Source: Candidatus Methanoperedentaceae archaeon
GTDB lineage: Archaea > Halobacteriota > Methanosarcinia > Methanosarcinales > Methanoperedenaceae
Reading direction: 5' to 3'
Assembly (NCBI GenBank): GCA_003104905.1
Contig: PQAS01000011.1
Location: forward strand, 1-56,092
Length of the DNA stretch: 56,092 nucleotides
Below the pieces are notes generated by a model that did no database searches, was not told the DNA's origin, and saw only the letters and a program-made list of their open reading frames with translations. This document shows, piece by piece, positions 44,552 to 52,319 of the stretch. Numbering within the stretch: position 1 is the stretch's first letter; the number at the start of each line of letters is the position of its first letter. Position numbers and translations under genes: made by a program.

Positions 44552-44940
44552 ATGCAAGCAATTAATAGATAGTGCTTTTTCTGCTCGAAAAACAACAGTC
44601 TAAAAAATGCAAGTTCTAGCAGTAGGCATGTTTTTTCAAGAAATCAATATCATCATATTAAAAATAGTATGCAAGCTGTAACGGTAGCCTTAAAAATCAA
44701 CAGTATAAACGAAAATGACAAAAAGACAAAAATACAATAATTAAAAAAAACACTCCTCTCCTCAAAAAAACGCTAAAAATCGCTAAAATATGCCTGCGCT
44801 TTCAGCTTGCATAGTTACTTACACAAAACATTATGTAAGTAATTACGTCTCTGCTTGCTTGCGTTTACAGCTTGCATTATCGGTAAGCTTAATTATGTCT
44901 CTGCTTGCTTGCGTTTACAACTTGCATTATCTGTAGGCTC
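44552..44940. repeat. Iterons ATGCAAGCTGTAAACGC and 50-bp repeats; candidate replication origin
   Basis: The core ATGCAAGCTGTAA(A)CG is seen at 44669-44684 (plus) and, inverted, at 44796-44812, 44861-44877 and 44911-44927. Short copies ATGCAAG lie at 44552 and 44607. Two 50-bp direct repeats (44841-44890 and 44891-44940) differ at about five bases. An 8-bp inverted repeat TTACTTAC/GTAAGTAA (44815-44842) adjoins. Iterons, AT-richness and the mcm gene next door suggest a replication origin. Confidence 0.65.
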
Positions 44941-45011
44941 AATTATTCTACCATATCATATTCTTTCCTTCTTGGCTATCAGATTTCATGCTGCATGTGT
45001 ATGGTTGTGGC

Positions 45012-45218
45012 TCATGGTTTTATGACCCATTTTGGTTCAAAAAAAACAATGTCCCAAGGCTCGAACATCCCGAGATGATCTTTTTTATTTTTGTGTTTTT
45101 CAATGAACCATTTATGTGCTTCCTGTATTCTTCTCTCAAATTTAGTTGCCTTTGACGATCCGGTTTCTGTTGGGGTTTTTTGCACAGACAGGTATTGTCT
45201 TTGAGGCCTCAAGGACAA
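45012..45218 (-). CDS. Possible small protein in the origin block
   Basis: A 68-residue frame (KFERRIQEAHKWFIEKHKNKKDHLGMFEPWDIVFFEPKWVIKP) from TTG 45218, with a TATA-like TTTATATCCC 7-14 bp upstream, would be nearly leaderless. The protein looks natural, but there is no ribosome site, and it would be the only minus-strand gene of the element. Confidence 0.35.
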   Translation of the reverse strand: MSLRPQRQYLSVQKTPTETGSSKATKFERRIQEAHKWFIEKHKNKKDHLGMFEPWDIVFFEPKWVIKP

Positions 45219-45260
45219 AACTGGGATATAAACCTTTATCGAAAGAAGAAATTATATTGA

Positions 45261-45291
45261 ATAGTTATAAAATAGTTATAAAATAGTTATG
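45261..45291. repeat. Three 11-bp AT-rich repeats
   Basis: ATAGTTATAAA is repeated twice, followed by a partial third copy (ATAGTTATG). It may be an easily melted part of the origin or a promoter region for the next operon. Confidence 0.55.
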
Positions 45292-45298
45292 ATTTCTT

Positions 45299-45346
45299 TT
45301 TCTGTCTACCAGGGAAGCAGCTGGAAAGATCTGCAGCAGGAAAGAA
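45299..45346. repeat. 48-bp quasi-palindromic unit A
   Basis: Starts TTTCTGTC, ends GGAAAGAA, centre AGCAGCTGG. It lies 43 bp before the 45390 gene. Its left 33 bases match the inverse of unit D (55329-55376) with two mismatches. Confidence 0.65.
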
Positions 45347-45389
45347 TCATACTATAGGTACAAATCCAGGCAATTTTATTTCAGATATA

Positions 45390-45770
45390 ATGGATCTTAA
45401 AGCCAGAAATGCTCTTATCACAATTGCATTGATATCAATCTCTATTCTAATAGGGACAATTCTTGCGCCTTCATTTTTGAACTGGGGAATAGAAAAAAGT
45501 CTACCAGTATATGGTTATGATGCTATGGATAAACCATTGCGGTTCAATCAATATCTGATAGAAGGCAACTATCTAACATCCAATCAAGAATTTATTTATG
45601 TTCAAATCGAAAATAAAACCTGGGTTATGATAGACCAGAATACCCAGAGCAGCGCCCATGGATTTAAAGTGTGCAACCATAAAGAAGGAGATAAAGTTAA
45701 GTATGCTGTTTTCGCAGAACCATTAGGAGATAACTGGAATGAATTTATTTTGAGGCGGGAACTATGTTAA
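45390..45770 (+). CDS. Element membrane-anchored or secreted protein
   Basis: A 126-residue protein with one N-terminal membrane helix (ALITIALISISILIGTILAPSFL) and an outside domain of about 100 residues (LPVYGYDAMDKPLRFNQYLIEG ... FAEPLGDNWNEFILRREL). No known domain. It is the first gene of the late region, and its stop overlaps the next start. Confidence 0.6.
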   Translation: MDLKARNALITIALISISILIGTILAPSFLNWGIEKSLPVYGYDAMDKPLRFNQYLIEGNYLTSNQEFIYVQIENKTWVMIDQNTQSSAHGFKVCNHKEGDKVKYAVFAEPLGDNWNEFILRRELC

Positions 45771-45898
45771 ACACAGAAGGATCCGTGATAAAAAAATTCC
45801 TTGTAACTACACTAGCCTGGATAATCTGGGGATATACCTGGACTCCATTGGATAAAGCAACAGAAGCAGCAACAGCAATATTGTATGGTAAACCATGA
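45764..45898 (+). CDS. Element small membrane protein, 44 residues
   Basis: MLNTEGSVIKKFLVTTLAWI... with one hydrophobic helix (FLVTTLAWIIWGYTW). It overlaps the previous gene by 7 bp and the protease gene by ATGA, so it is clearly part of the chain. Function unknown. Confidence 0.55.
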   Translation: MLNTEGSVIKKFLVTTLAWIIWGYTWTPLDKATEAATAILYGKP

Positions 45899-46278
45899 TA
45901 AAAGATATCGTTCAAATCATAATCCTAATTCTTTTACTCTATGGATGCTACACCGATCTAAAATTTCGTCATGTAAGCAATAAGATAAGCTTCAGTATTG
46001 CAGCGCTGGCACTTTTATTATTCAATCCTGAGATCCTTGCAATAAAAGGAGTTTTCATTATCTTCATGATATCATCCTGGTTTGTTCACATGATAGGATC
46101 AGGAGATGTTAAAGTATTGGCGCCATTAACCTTAATGTTCAATCAATGGCAATTTTTCATATTTTTATTCATCTTTTGCATATCAGGAAGCTTAATTGGA
46201 CTCGTAATTCATAACAAACAATATCTAATCCCAGGATTCATTCCAATCACAATAGCACTTATTTTTAGTCTGTTATAG
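45895..46278 (+). CDS. Prepilin-peptidase-like (A24) membrane protease
   Basis: A 127-residue protein with about four to five membrane helices. The two catalytic aspartates of A24 proteases are present: GCYTDLKFRHVSNKIS (first Asp) and IGSGDVKVLAPL (GxGD motif). Cellular archaeal relatives (FlaK, PibD, EppA) cut signal sequences of archaellins and pilins and are usually over 200 residues; this is the minimal core. The targets may be element envelope or pilus-like proteins encoded just downstream. Confidence 0.8.
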   Translation: MIKDIVQIIILILLLYGCYTDLKFRHVSNKISFSIAALALLLFNPEILAIKGVFIIFMISSWFVHMIGSGDVKVLAPLTLMFNQWQFFIFLFIFCISGSLIGLVIHNKQYLIPGFIPITIALIFSLL

Positions 46279-46409
46279 AAAAATACTAGCAATAGTATCA
46301 TTTTATGAATAGTTGTGCATTGATGTCTATAATCATGCATTAATGAATATATATATACATAGGTATTTATCCAAATTCCTCATTAATAATACTTTAAGGA
46401 GATGAAATT
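46279..46409 (+). promoter_or_regulatory. Promoter and strong ribosome site of the tandem membrane-protein genes
   Basis: The TATA-like GAATATATATATACATAGG lies at about 46343-46361, and AAGGAGATGA at 46396-46405 just before the TTG start. The TATA gap and good ribosome site suggest high expression. Confidence 0.55.
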
Positions 46410-46826
46410 TTGTTTGAAATGCTAAAAGAAAAAATAAAACGGAATCTGATGAAGAATAAAGCAGCAGTTGCTCTGCTCCATGTAGCTATGGCAGCAATGA
46501 CGGGGAACAAAGTACATTCGCAAAATGTAATGAATATCGAAGCAACAAAACTCACAAAGAATGCATTCCTGGGCATTGTCATAATGTCAGTCATGTCTCT
46601 TGTCGTGGGTTCAGTATTCCTTTATATCGGAATATTCGTGAACACCACAGTCTATAATGCAATTCCCACGTCAGGGATGACTGCAAGTGATAATACAACT
46701 CTGGCTGGAGTAAAGACTAACGTAAATACTGCATTCACCCTCGGCGGAATCATAATGATCGTGATCGGAGCTGCAGGTATCATATCCGTATTGCTCGGAA
46801 TGGTCCCGAATGCAACAAGAGCGTAA
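46410..46826 (+). CDS. Two-helix membrane protein, tandem copy 1 (candidate structural protein)
   Basis: A 138-residue protein with a basic N-terminus (MFEMLKEKIKRNLMKNK), a semi-hydrophobic amphipathic segment (AAVALLHVAMAAMTGNK), a first membrane helix (about 52-75, FLGIVIMSVMSLVVGSVFLYIGIF), a short outside loop of about 25 residues, and a second helix (about 105-130, GGIIMIVIGAAGIISVLLGMV) ending PNATRA. It starts with TTG after AAGGAGATGA. It is nearly identical to the next gene. Small proteins with two hydrophobic helices and tandem copies recall coat proteins of spindle-shaped or pleomorphic archaeal viruses, but pilin-like or other membrane roles are possible. Confidence 0.7.
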   Translation: MFEMLKEKIKRNLMKNKAAVALLHVAMAAMTGNKVHSQNVMNIEATKLTKNAFLGIVIMSVMSLVVGSVFLYIGIFVNTTVYNAIPTSGMTASDNTTLAGVKTNVNTAFTLGGIIMIVIGAAGIISVLLGMVPNATRA

Positions 46827-46859
46827 ACAAGGATATTCTTTTTTAAGAAGGTGAAATCC

Positions 46860-47288
46860 TTGTTTGAAATGTTGAAAGAAAAAATAAAGAGAAATCTGAC
46901 GAAAAATAAGGCAATAATGGCGATGTTGCACGTAGCCATTGCAGCAATGACCGGAAACAAAGTACATTCGCAAAATGTAATGCAAATCGAGGCAACAAAA
47001 CTCACAAAGAATGCATTCCTGGGCATTGTCATAATGTCCGTCATGTCCCTTGTTGTGGGATCAGTATTCCTGTATATCGGAATATTCGTAAATACTACAG
47101 TCTATAATGCAATCCCAGTACCAACAACCAACACCACAGCAGATTTAGAATTTAACGCTACAATGGCGGGTGTAAAGACTAATGTGAACACAGCGTTTAC
47201 ACTGGGCGGAATCATCATGATCGTGATCGGAGCTGCAGGTATCATATCCGTATTGCTCGGAATGGTCCCGAATGCAACAAGGAGCTAG
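46860..47288 (+). CDS. Two-helix membrane protein, tandem copy 2
   Basis: A 142-residue paralogue of the previous gene; both helices and the N-terminal region are almost the same at protein and DNA level. The loop differs: copy 1 has TSGMTASDN, copy 2 VPTTNTTADLEFNA. So loop variation and helix conservation mark the outer face as the variable part. It starts at TTG 46860 with AAGGTGA 5 bp before it. A frame from GTG 46851 overlaps the ribosome site. Confidence 0.7.
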   Translation: MFEMLKEKIKRNLTKNKAIMAMLHVAIAAMTGNKVHSQNVMQIEATKLTKNAFLGIVIMSVMSLVVGSVFLYIGIFVNTTVYNAIPVPTTNTTADLEFNATMAGVKTNVNTAFTLGGIIMIVIGAAGIISVLLGMVPNATRS

Positions 47289-47364
47289 ACCAGGAGCAGC
47301 ATAAAACAAATATGGACAAGGCCATAGTGGAGAACCACTAATTAATTTTTTTCTAGGATGAACC

Positions 47365-47691
47365 ATGGAATTACATATTTTTTTAACAATTTTCATATTC
47401 GGGATCGCAGTTTATTTTCTATCTACAAGGAAAGACAATACAGATCCAACAAACACCTATCAATTTCAATTGACATTTTTAAGCCTGATCACATGGGCAG
47501 CGATGGCATACAATTCCTTTAACATTCAGATATACAGCCATGACAACACACTTGCAATGAAATCATTTATAGATTATACTCTGGTCGGATTATCAATTGG
47601 ATTCCTTATTTTATCATTGCTAAATCTCATAATCCTTGGATTTGTTGGATCATGGACTGCGTTATTCAATAGAAGAAAGAGGGACAAATAA
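47365..47691 (+). CDS. Element membrane protein, three helices
   Basis: A 108-residue protein with membrane segments near 3-20 (IFLTIFIFGIAVYFL), 34-52 (FLSLITWAAMAYNSF) and 70-98 (YTLVGLSIGFLILSLLNLIILGFVGSW), and a basic tail (NRRKRDK). No known family. It overlaps the following gene by TAATG. Confidence 0.6.
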   Translation: MELHIFLTIFIFGIAVYFLSTRKDNTDPTNTYQFQLTFLSLITWAAMAYNSFNIQIYSHDNTLAMKSFIDYTLVGLSIGFLILSLLNLIILGFVGSWTALFNRRKRDK

Positions 47692-48131
47692 TGACAGAAA
47701 CTTCAGTGATTCCAGCAACTACAGCAGTTACAGCAGCTCCAGACCTAGGCGGATTGTTACGCCAGCTTTTGAATAATGATTATATCCCAAAGGAAATTCG
47801 GGAAGATTGGTGGATAACCACAAGCGATGATCTCATTCTATCTTTCCATGACAAGGATGATATCAAATGGCTGATGAACCAGATCGATCTTTTAGAATTA
47901 CGGACAATAAGAAGCCTTCCAGGACATGAATACGATATAGAAACAGTCAGGAAATTAAATCAAATAAAAATAATACTCTTTGCCAGATTGAACAGATCTA
48001 AGAACGGTGGAGAGAGAAACGCACAGATAACCAATATATCAAGCGAAGTAATAACCCAGGGAAAACCACAGGGAACAGAAGGGACAGGATTTTTTTCATC
48101 AGTCAAGAAGCTGGTAACCGGGGGCGAATAA
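47691..48131 (+). CDS. Element soluble protein, 146 residues
   Basis: Ala/Thr/Pro-rich N-terminus, then a helical core (LGGLLRQLLNNDYIPKEIREDWWITTSDDLILSFHDKDDIKWLMNQIDLLELR...). No recognised domain. It lies between membrane-protein genes of the late operon and may be a peripheral or matrix-type partner. Confidence 0.55.
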   Translation: MTETSVIPATTAVTAAPDLGGLLRQLLNNDYIPKEIREDWWITTSDDLILSFHDKDDIKWLMNQIDLLELRTIRSLPGHEYDIETVRKLNQIKIILFARLNRSKNGGERNAQITNISSEVITQGKPQGTEGTGFFSSVKKLVTGGE

Positions 48132-48192
48132 CACGGCCCTAAACCTCATCAACAACACAACAGGAGGAATACATCCTGAACCACTACAGCAA

Positions 48193-48933
48193 ATGTCACA
48201 ACAGGCCGGGACAATAAGCGGAGAGGCATATTTCGCAATTGTCATTATATCATTAACGATAATCGCATGTCTTATCATCCTTTATCTGATCGTCAGGATA
48301 TGGGGGAGTCCAATATTTACGGCAGCGTCATCCAAGACAAGCGGAAATGCAATTATCCAGCATTTCCAGAACTCTAAGATAGGATCTCTATTACTGGCCC
48401 CTATTAACTGTGGAGCAATCAGACATGCCAAAGTATCAGATGGAACTTTGATAACTACACCTTACGGGATAAACAATTTAAGCGGACATAGTTTTGTGAA
48501 TTCGTGGAATTTATTGGGGATCTCCATCCCTACTTTCTTGATTGGAGGAATTAGCAAACTTAGAGAACATGGAATATTTACCACGGACCATTTAAAATAT
48601 CTAACAACTCCGCAAAAAAACCCTGACAATGAATCGGAATTCTTCCAGGCAAAACTGGACAGATATAAAAATATCATAACAGAAGCATATGATTTTGATA
48701 ATTTCCATGATATCCTTGAAAAATCCAAAGATCCTACATACATAAATCTTCAAATAGAATACGTGGGAGATTTCATACAGAGTATAAACCAGCACTATAC
48801 AGAATCGGAGATCACAAAAGAAGTACTTAGTTATACAATGAAATTCAGAGATGGGTTCGCTGCAACTCTGATTTTAACATCGGTTGCCGTTTTTATTGTT
48901 GGATTGGCAATTTACATTATTATGGGGGTTTAA
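48193..48933 (+). CDS. Element membrane protein (GxPxF family), copy 1
   Basis: A 246-residue protein with a membrane helix at each end (about 13-36 and 222-244) and a soluble middle. After the first helix, WGSPIFTAASSKTSGNAIIQHFQNSKIG resembles the next gene's product at the same place. A Shine-Dalgarno-like GGAGGA lies 26 bp before ATG 48193, and the frame is open upstream, so a rare start nearer to it is possible. Unknown family. Confidence 0.6.
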   Translation: MSQQAGTISGEAYFAIVIISLTIIACLIILYLIVRIWGSPIFTAASSKTSGNAIIQHFQNSKIGSLLLAPINCGAIRHAKVSDGTLITTPYGINNLSGHSFVNSWNLLGISIPTFLIGGISKLREHGIFTTDHLKYLTTPQKNPDNESEFFQAKLDRYKNIITEAYDFDNFHDILEKSKDPTYINLQIEYVGDFIQSINQHYTESEITKEVLSYTMKFRDGFAATLILTSVAVFIVGLAIYIIMGV

Positions 48934-48934
48934 C

Positions 48935-49897
48935 ATGTTAGGATTTAATTTCGAATTTGCACGAGTAAGCAATCTTCAATTCTTTTTGACCATGGCAGTA
49001 TCAATATGCATCATAGTAGTGTTTTCGCTGTACATGCTAGTCTATATCGGATATTTTGGCAAACCCATGTTCAAGTATCTGACAGCCAGGTTAAATCCAG
49101 GTACAGGAATTATCCAGGAATATATACATGAAAATGTAAAGCTCAAAATGGCATCAGTCAAGAACGGTGAATTTACTGATCTTGAAAGAAAAGGAGCTGT
49201 TGAAGTCATCCGGATTCCAAACAAAAAAGTATGGAAAATATTCGGATCTCTTTTATTATCAATATCGGCAATATCAGCAATATTTTTAATTTTAGGGATG
49301 CCTGGTTTTGATGCTATCGTTTTATTGGCAATAGCAATTTTGACCATAATTCCAGGCTTATATCTTTTATTCTGGAAAAAGTCATTTAAAACCATCTACC
49401 ATGCCATAAAGCCAATAATAGCCCAGTCGATAACAACAATCAACGGCGTGCAAACTTTGTTGATCTGGAACGTGACTCCTCCGCTACCAGAGAGATATTT
49501 AAGAATGCTTGAAATATTAATAGAATCCGGGTTCAATTCCCTGGAGGATATTGAGCAAGGCTTACAAATTCAGGAGGGCCAGGAAAGTCCCGTTATAACC
49601 CTGGAAACAGAAATTTTATCCGGCGAGGATAAAATAACCATCAAGGATTTTGTTATACTGCATACGAAAATAAGAGACAGAAATCTAATTGTAGTTACAC
49701 CCGAAGATATCATGGGCTTCTCCGGTAAATACATGGATGAACACGCCAAAAAATCAGTGATAGAAAAAGAAGTAACAATCCAGCAAAAGCGGTTATCAGA
49801 GAGCAAATATCAGACATATGCATTTTACATAATTGCAATTATGGTAATTGGCGGATTCATCCTGAAAGCATGGCAGATACATAATGGGGGAAAATAA
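48935..49897 (+). CDS. Element membrane protein (GxPxF family), copy 2
   Basis: A 320-residue protein with an N-terminal helix (about 17-40), a central pair (about 93-140, SLLLSISAISAIFLILGM and AIVLLAIAILTIIPGLYLLF) and a C-terminal helix (about 296-315). FGKPMFKYLTARLNPGTGIIQEYI aligns with the previous protein. The start is ATG 48935 directly after its stop; a longer frame overlaps that gene. It may be an envelope or secretion-type scaffold protein; this is inference. Confidence 0.6.
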   Translation: MLGFNFEFARVSNLQFFLTMAVSICIIVVFSLYMLVYIGYFGKPMFKYLTARLNPGTGIIQEYIHENVKLKMASVKNGEFTDLERKGAVEVIRIPNKKVWKIFGSLLLSISAISAIFLILGMPGFDAIVLLAIAILTIIPGLYLLFWKKSFKTIYHAIKPIIAQSITTINGVQTLLIWNVTPPLPERYLRMLEILIESGFNSLEDIEQGLQIQEGQESPVITLETEILSGEDKITIKDFVILHTKIRDRNLIVVTPEDIMGFSGKYMDEHAKKSVIEKEVTIQQKRLSESKYQTYAFYIIAIMVIGGFILKAWQIHNGGK

Positions 49898-49898
49898 A

Positions 49899-50309
49899 AT
49901 GATTGATAAACAATTCGAAGAAAAAATCAATTATCCTGGTCTTCTTCTATTGCAGATAAATGATATCAGGTTAGCTATACAGGCAGGAAGCACTGGGACT
50001 ATAGAACTTGAAGGGCTAGGAGTTTTAATTGCAGATGAATTATTGGAAGAAATAAAACCTGAAATAGAAAAAATCAACCTGGAATATGAAATAGAGATCC
50101 AGGAAGTTTTGAAATCCTGGACTGTTCAGACTGGACATCCTTCAAACAATACCTATAAAGTCAATATGTCTACTGGAAGACAGATACACCTCAATAGAAG
50201 ACGAGCACTGTCCAATCAGCGCATTTTGCATGTAATCATAAATACGCTATATCAGAAAGGTATGCTAATAACGAATAATGTAAACATGCCTTCAAGCCTG
50301 GTGAGATAA
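49899..50309 (+). CDS. Element soluble protein, 136 residues
   Basis: Helical, acidic first half (GLLLLQINDIRLAIQAGSTGTIELEGLGVLIADELLEEIKPEIEK...), basic C-terminal part (HLNRRRALSNQRILHVIINTLYQKGML). ATG 49899 has GGGGG upstream; ATG 49884 overlaps the previous gene. TAATG links it to the next gene. No known domain. Confidence 0.55.
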   Translation: MIDKQFEEKINYPGLLLLQINDIRLAIQAGSTGTIELEGLGVLIADELLEEIKPEIEKINLEYEIEIQEVLKSWTVQTGHPSNNTYKVNMSTGRQIHLNRRRALSNQRILHVIINTLYQKGMLITNNVNMPSSLVR

Positions 50310-50752
50310 TGTCACAGAAAACACCGGACGGAAAAATGTTTACACTTGACATCCCGCAGCGCGAGGCAAAGGATGGATATTTATTATCAATTTTCACGTC
50401 ACATCTCAATCTTGAATCTGTTTTAAAAAGTCCGGAATTTAGCCAGGAACCTATCAGAGTGTATTATCTTGCTTTATCCCGGATCTCATTGATAACCAGC
50501 AAAAAACACCAGGACGAAATTTATCAGGAATTAGAAAATAAGATTCAGGAAATGGAAAATGATTATAAAAAAAGCCACAATCTTCAAAAACTTACAGAAG
50601 CCCAACAGAATCATATTCTAATTGTTGCCAGTATTAAAACCATGGGAAAAGTTTCGATATGGGCGGATAAACATATGGGGATTTCAATAGAGAATAAAGT
50701 GGGATTTGAAAGGCGCCAGCGCAAGGACGAATCCGGAGATATTGAATCATGA
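50309..50752 (+). CDS. Element soluble protein, 147 residues
   Basis: A soluble, helical protein with a coiled-coil-like part (HQDEIYQELENKIQEMENDYKKSHNLQKLTEAQQNHI). It overlaps the ATPase gene by ATGA and may be its partner. Unknown family. Confidence 0.55.
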   Translation: MSQKTPDGKMFTLDIPQREAKDGYLLSIFTSHLNLESVLKSPEFSQEPIRVYYLALSRISLITSKKHQDEIYQELENKIQEMENDYKKSHNLQKLTEAQQNHILIVASIKTMGKVSIWADKHMGISIENKVGFERRQRKDESGDIES

Positions 50753-51588
50753 CAGAATTGCCGGATATCATTTATGATCAAAATAAAGATTACATTTCGT
50801 TGGCGGAATTTTTAGCGGATATTATCACAAGTCCTCATAACCAGCACTGTGTTGTAAGATTCGTAGGAGCTGCAGGAACTGGCAAAAGCTGGGCCGCCGT
50901 AGATCTGGCGGTTGAAGTCTCAAAGATCGTTGCGGAACGCAAGGGTGGAGATCCGGATGATTACTACAATTTCAATGATAACCTGGCAGTAATGAATAAG
51001 GATGATATTAAACGCGTAATGACAAATCCAAAACAATATTCAATTCTTCATCTGGATGACGTAGGCGTTCCTGTTAATGCCAGGAATTATAAAAGCGAAT
51101 ACAATATTGATTTTAACGATATTATCCAGACATTCAGACCAAATCATAATCTGGTCCTTATGACAATGCAGGCAGCCTTTTTAATTGATAAAGTTCCCCG
51201 GACACTGGCACATATAGAAATTGAAATGGAAGGAGCGAACTTTGACGAAGGCTTCACAGTAGCAAAAGTGCAAAGGATTATATTAAAACACAAAACCGGG
51301 AGAATCCATTATCCGTATCTGGTCATAAAAGGCGTGAAATATATCAGGCATATTTTTGAAAAACCTGATGAAAACTTAATGGAAGAATATGAGAGGATCC
51401 GTGCAACACAGCTAAAGAAGCTCAATGAACCAGACCCGGAAATAATTGTTATACCCAGCAAAACCAAGAAGGAAATTATACAAGAACTTCATCGAGACTG
51501 GGAAGCAGGATTGTTTGGAGATATGAGTTTTAAAAAAATTTGCATTGCTAACAGAATCAATTATGGATATGCAATGAATGTGATATGA
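50749..51588 (+). CDS. P-loop ATPase, Zot/packaging-like
   Basis: A 279-residue ATPase: Walker A FVGAAGTGKSWAAVD (40-47), Walker B YSILHLDDVGVPV (about 99), then FRPNHNLVLMTMQ, a sensor-like segment. The middle tail VKGVKYIRHIFEKP is followed by a C-terminal HTH-like part (SFKKICIANRINYGYAMNVI). Layout and place near membrane-protein genes fit a virus genome packaging or Zot/FtsK-type motor, but conjugation or another DNA-handling role is possible. No helicase motifs are seen. Confidence 0.72.
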   Translation: MTELPDIIYDQNKDYISLAEFLADIITSPHNQHCVVRFVGAAGTGKSWAAVDLAVEVSKIVAERKGGDPDDYYNFNDNLAVMNKDDIKRVMTNPKQYSILHLDDVGVPVNARNYKSEYNIDFNDIIQTFRPNHNLVLMTMQAAFLIDKVPRTLAHIEIEMEGANFDEGFTVAKVQRIILKHKTGRIHYPYLVIKGVKYIRHIFEKPDENLMEEYERIRATQLKKLNEPDPEIIVIPSKTKKEIIQELHRDWEAGLFGDMSFKKICIANRINYGYAMNVI

Positions 51589-51835
51589 TGATCAAAACAA
51601 CAATCATTAATAAATGTATAATATTTAAACTAGACATATCAGGAAACCCGATTTTTTGTTCCACTCATCGCCACATGGCGCGGGGACCTGGGCCGGGTAA
51701 TTATTCCGGTTTTATTCTGTCCTCCAGGATCTCCCAGGCCAGCTCCCAGAGATGGATAGAATTTTCATTTTCATCTGTAAATAGGTAGAAATACTAATGA
51801 GAATAAAATAATATATAATAAAGAGGTAATACAAA
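51589..51835. promoter_or_regulatory. Regulatory gap with 48-bp unit B
   Basis: A GC-rich hairpin-prone stretch (about 51660-51710, with CCGGG...TTCCGG) precedes the 48-bp unit at 51714-51761. A TATA-like AATAATATATAATAAAG (about 51806) then lies 30 bp ahead of the next operon. This is the main late promoter region of the rightward block. Confidence 0.6.
51714..51761. repeat. 48-bp quasi-palindromic unit B
   Basis: ATTCTGTC at the left end and GGATAGAA at the right end, exactly 48 bp, centre GGCCAGCTC. It is 74 bp before the start of the next gene. Confidence 0.65.
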
Positions 51836-52312
51836 ATGGGATTATTCAGCAATGTTAGCAATTTTGTAGGAAAAAAATTAAAAGAACGCGATACAAGGAA
51901 AAAAGAAGAACAGGAAATATCGCAGATACGACAGAAAGCGCTGCATGAAGAAAGGAAAAAGCAAGCTCCGATCCTTGCCAGGAAACAGGCCTCCCTGGAA
52001 GTCAATCAGAAAGTAGCAAAAATAAAATCCGGGAAAGCAATAGGCGGATATGGCATTACCGATCTTCAGAACCTGGCGCATGGGATAGGACAATCTACCG
52101 GCAGCCAGTTTAACAAGGATTTCAATAATTTGTTCGGTGGAGGATCCAGTGGAAAAATGCATGCTAAAAAATCAAATCCTTTGATGGGGCCTCCAAATGC
52201 GTTTAATGATGAATTCAATAAGATGTTCGGAGGGTCAATGGCAAAAGGATTGCATGGATCAAAAACCCATAAAAAAGCCACAAAAGGAAAGACTATAATT
52301 ATAAAGGTATGA
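51836..52312 (+). CDS. Element basic protein, 158 residues
   Basis: A highly charged N-terminal helix (KKLKERDTRKKEEQEISQIRQKALHEERKKQ) is followed by a Gly/Asn-rich middle with two similar motifs, FNKDFNNLFGGGS and FNDEFNKMFGGSM, and a basic tail (KTHKKATKGKT). It could bind nucleic acid in the particle or on the membrane. Unknown family; first gene after the late promoter. Confidence 0.55.
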   Translation: MGLFSNVSNFVGKKLKERDTRKKEEQEISQIRQKALHEERKKQAPILARKQASLEVNQKVAKIKSGKAIGGYGITDLQNLAHGIGQSTGSQFNKDFNNLFGGGSSGKMHAKKSNPLMGPPNAFNDEFNKMFGGSMAKGLHGSKTHKKATKGKTIIIKV

Positions 52313-52319
52313 GGTAGAT

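Noticed and set aside
44841-44940. CRISPR repeat or transposon end
   Set aside because: Two adjoining 50-bp copies without spacer, and no transposase; iteron-like arrangement fits better.
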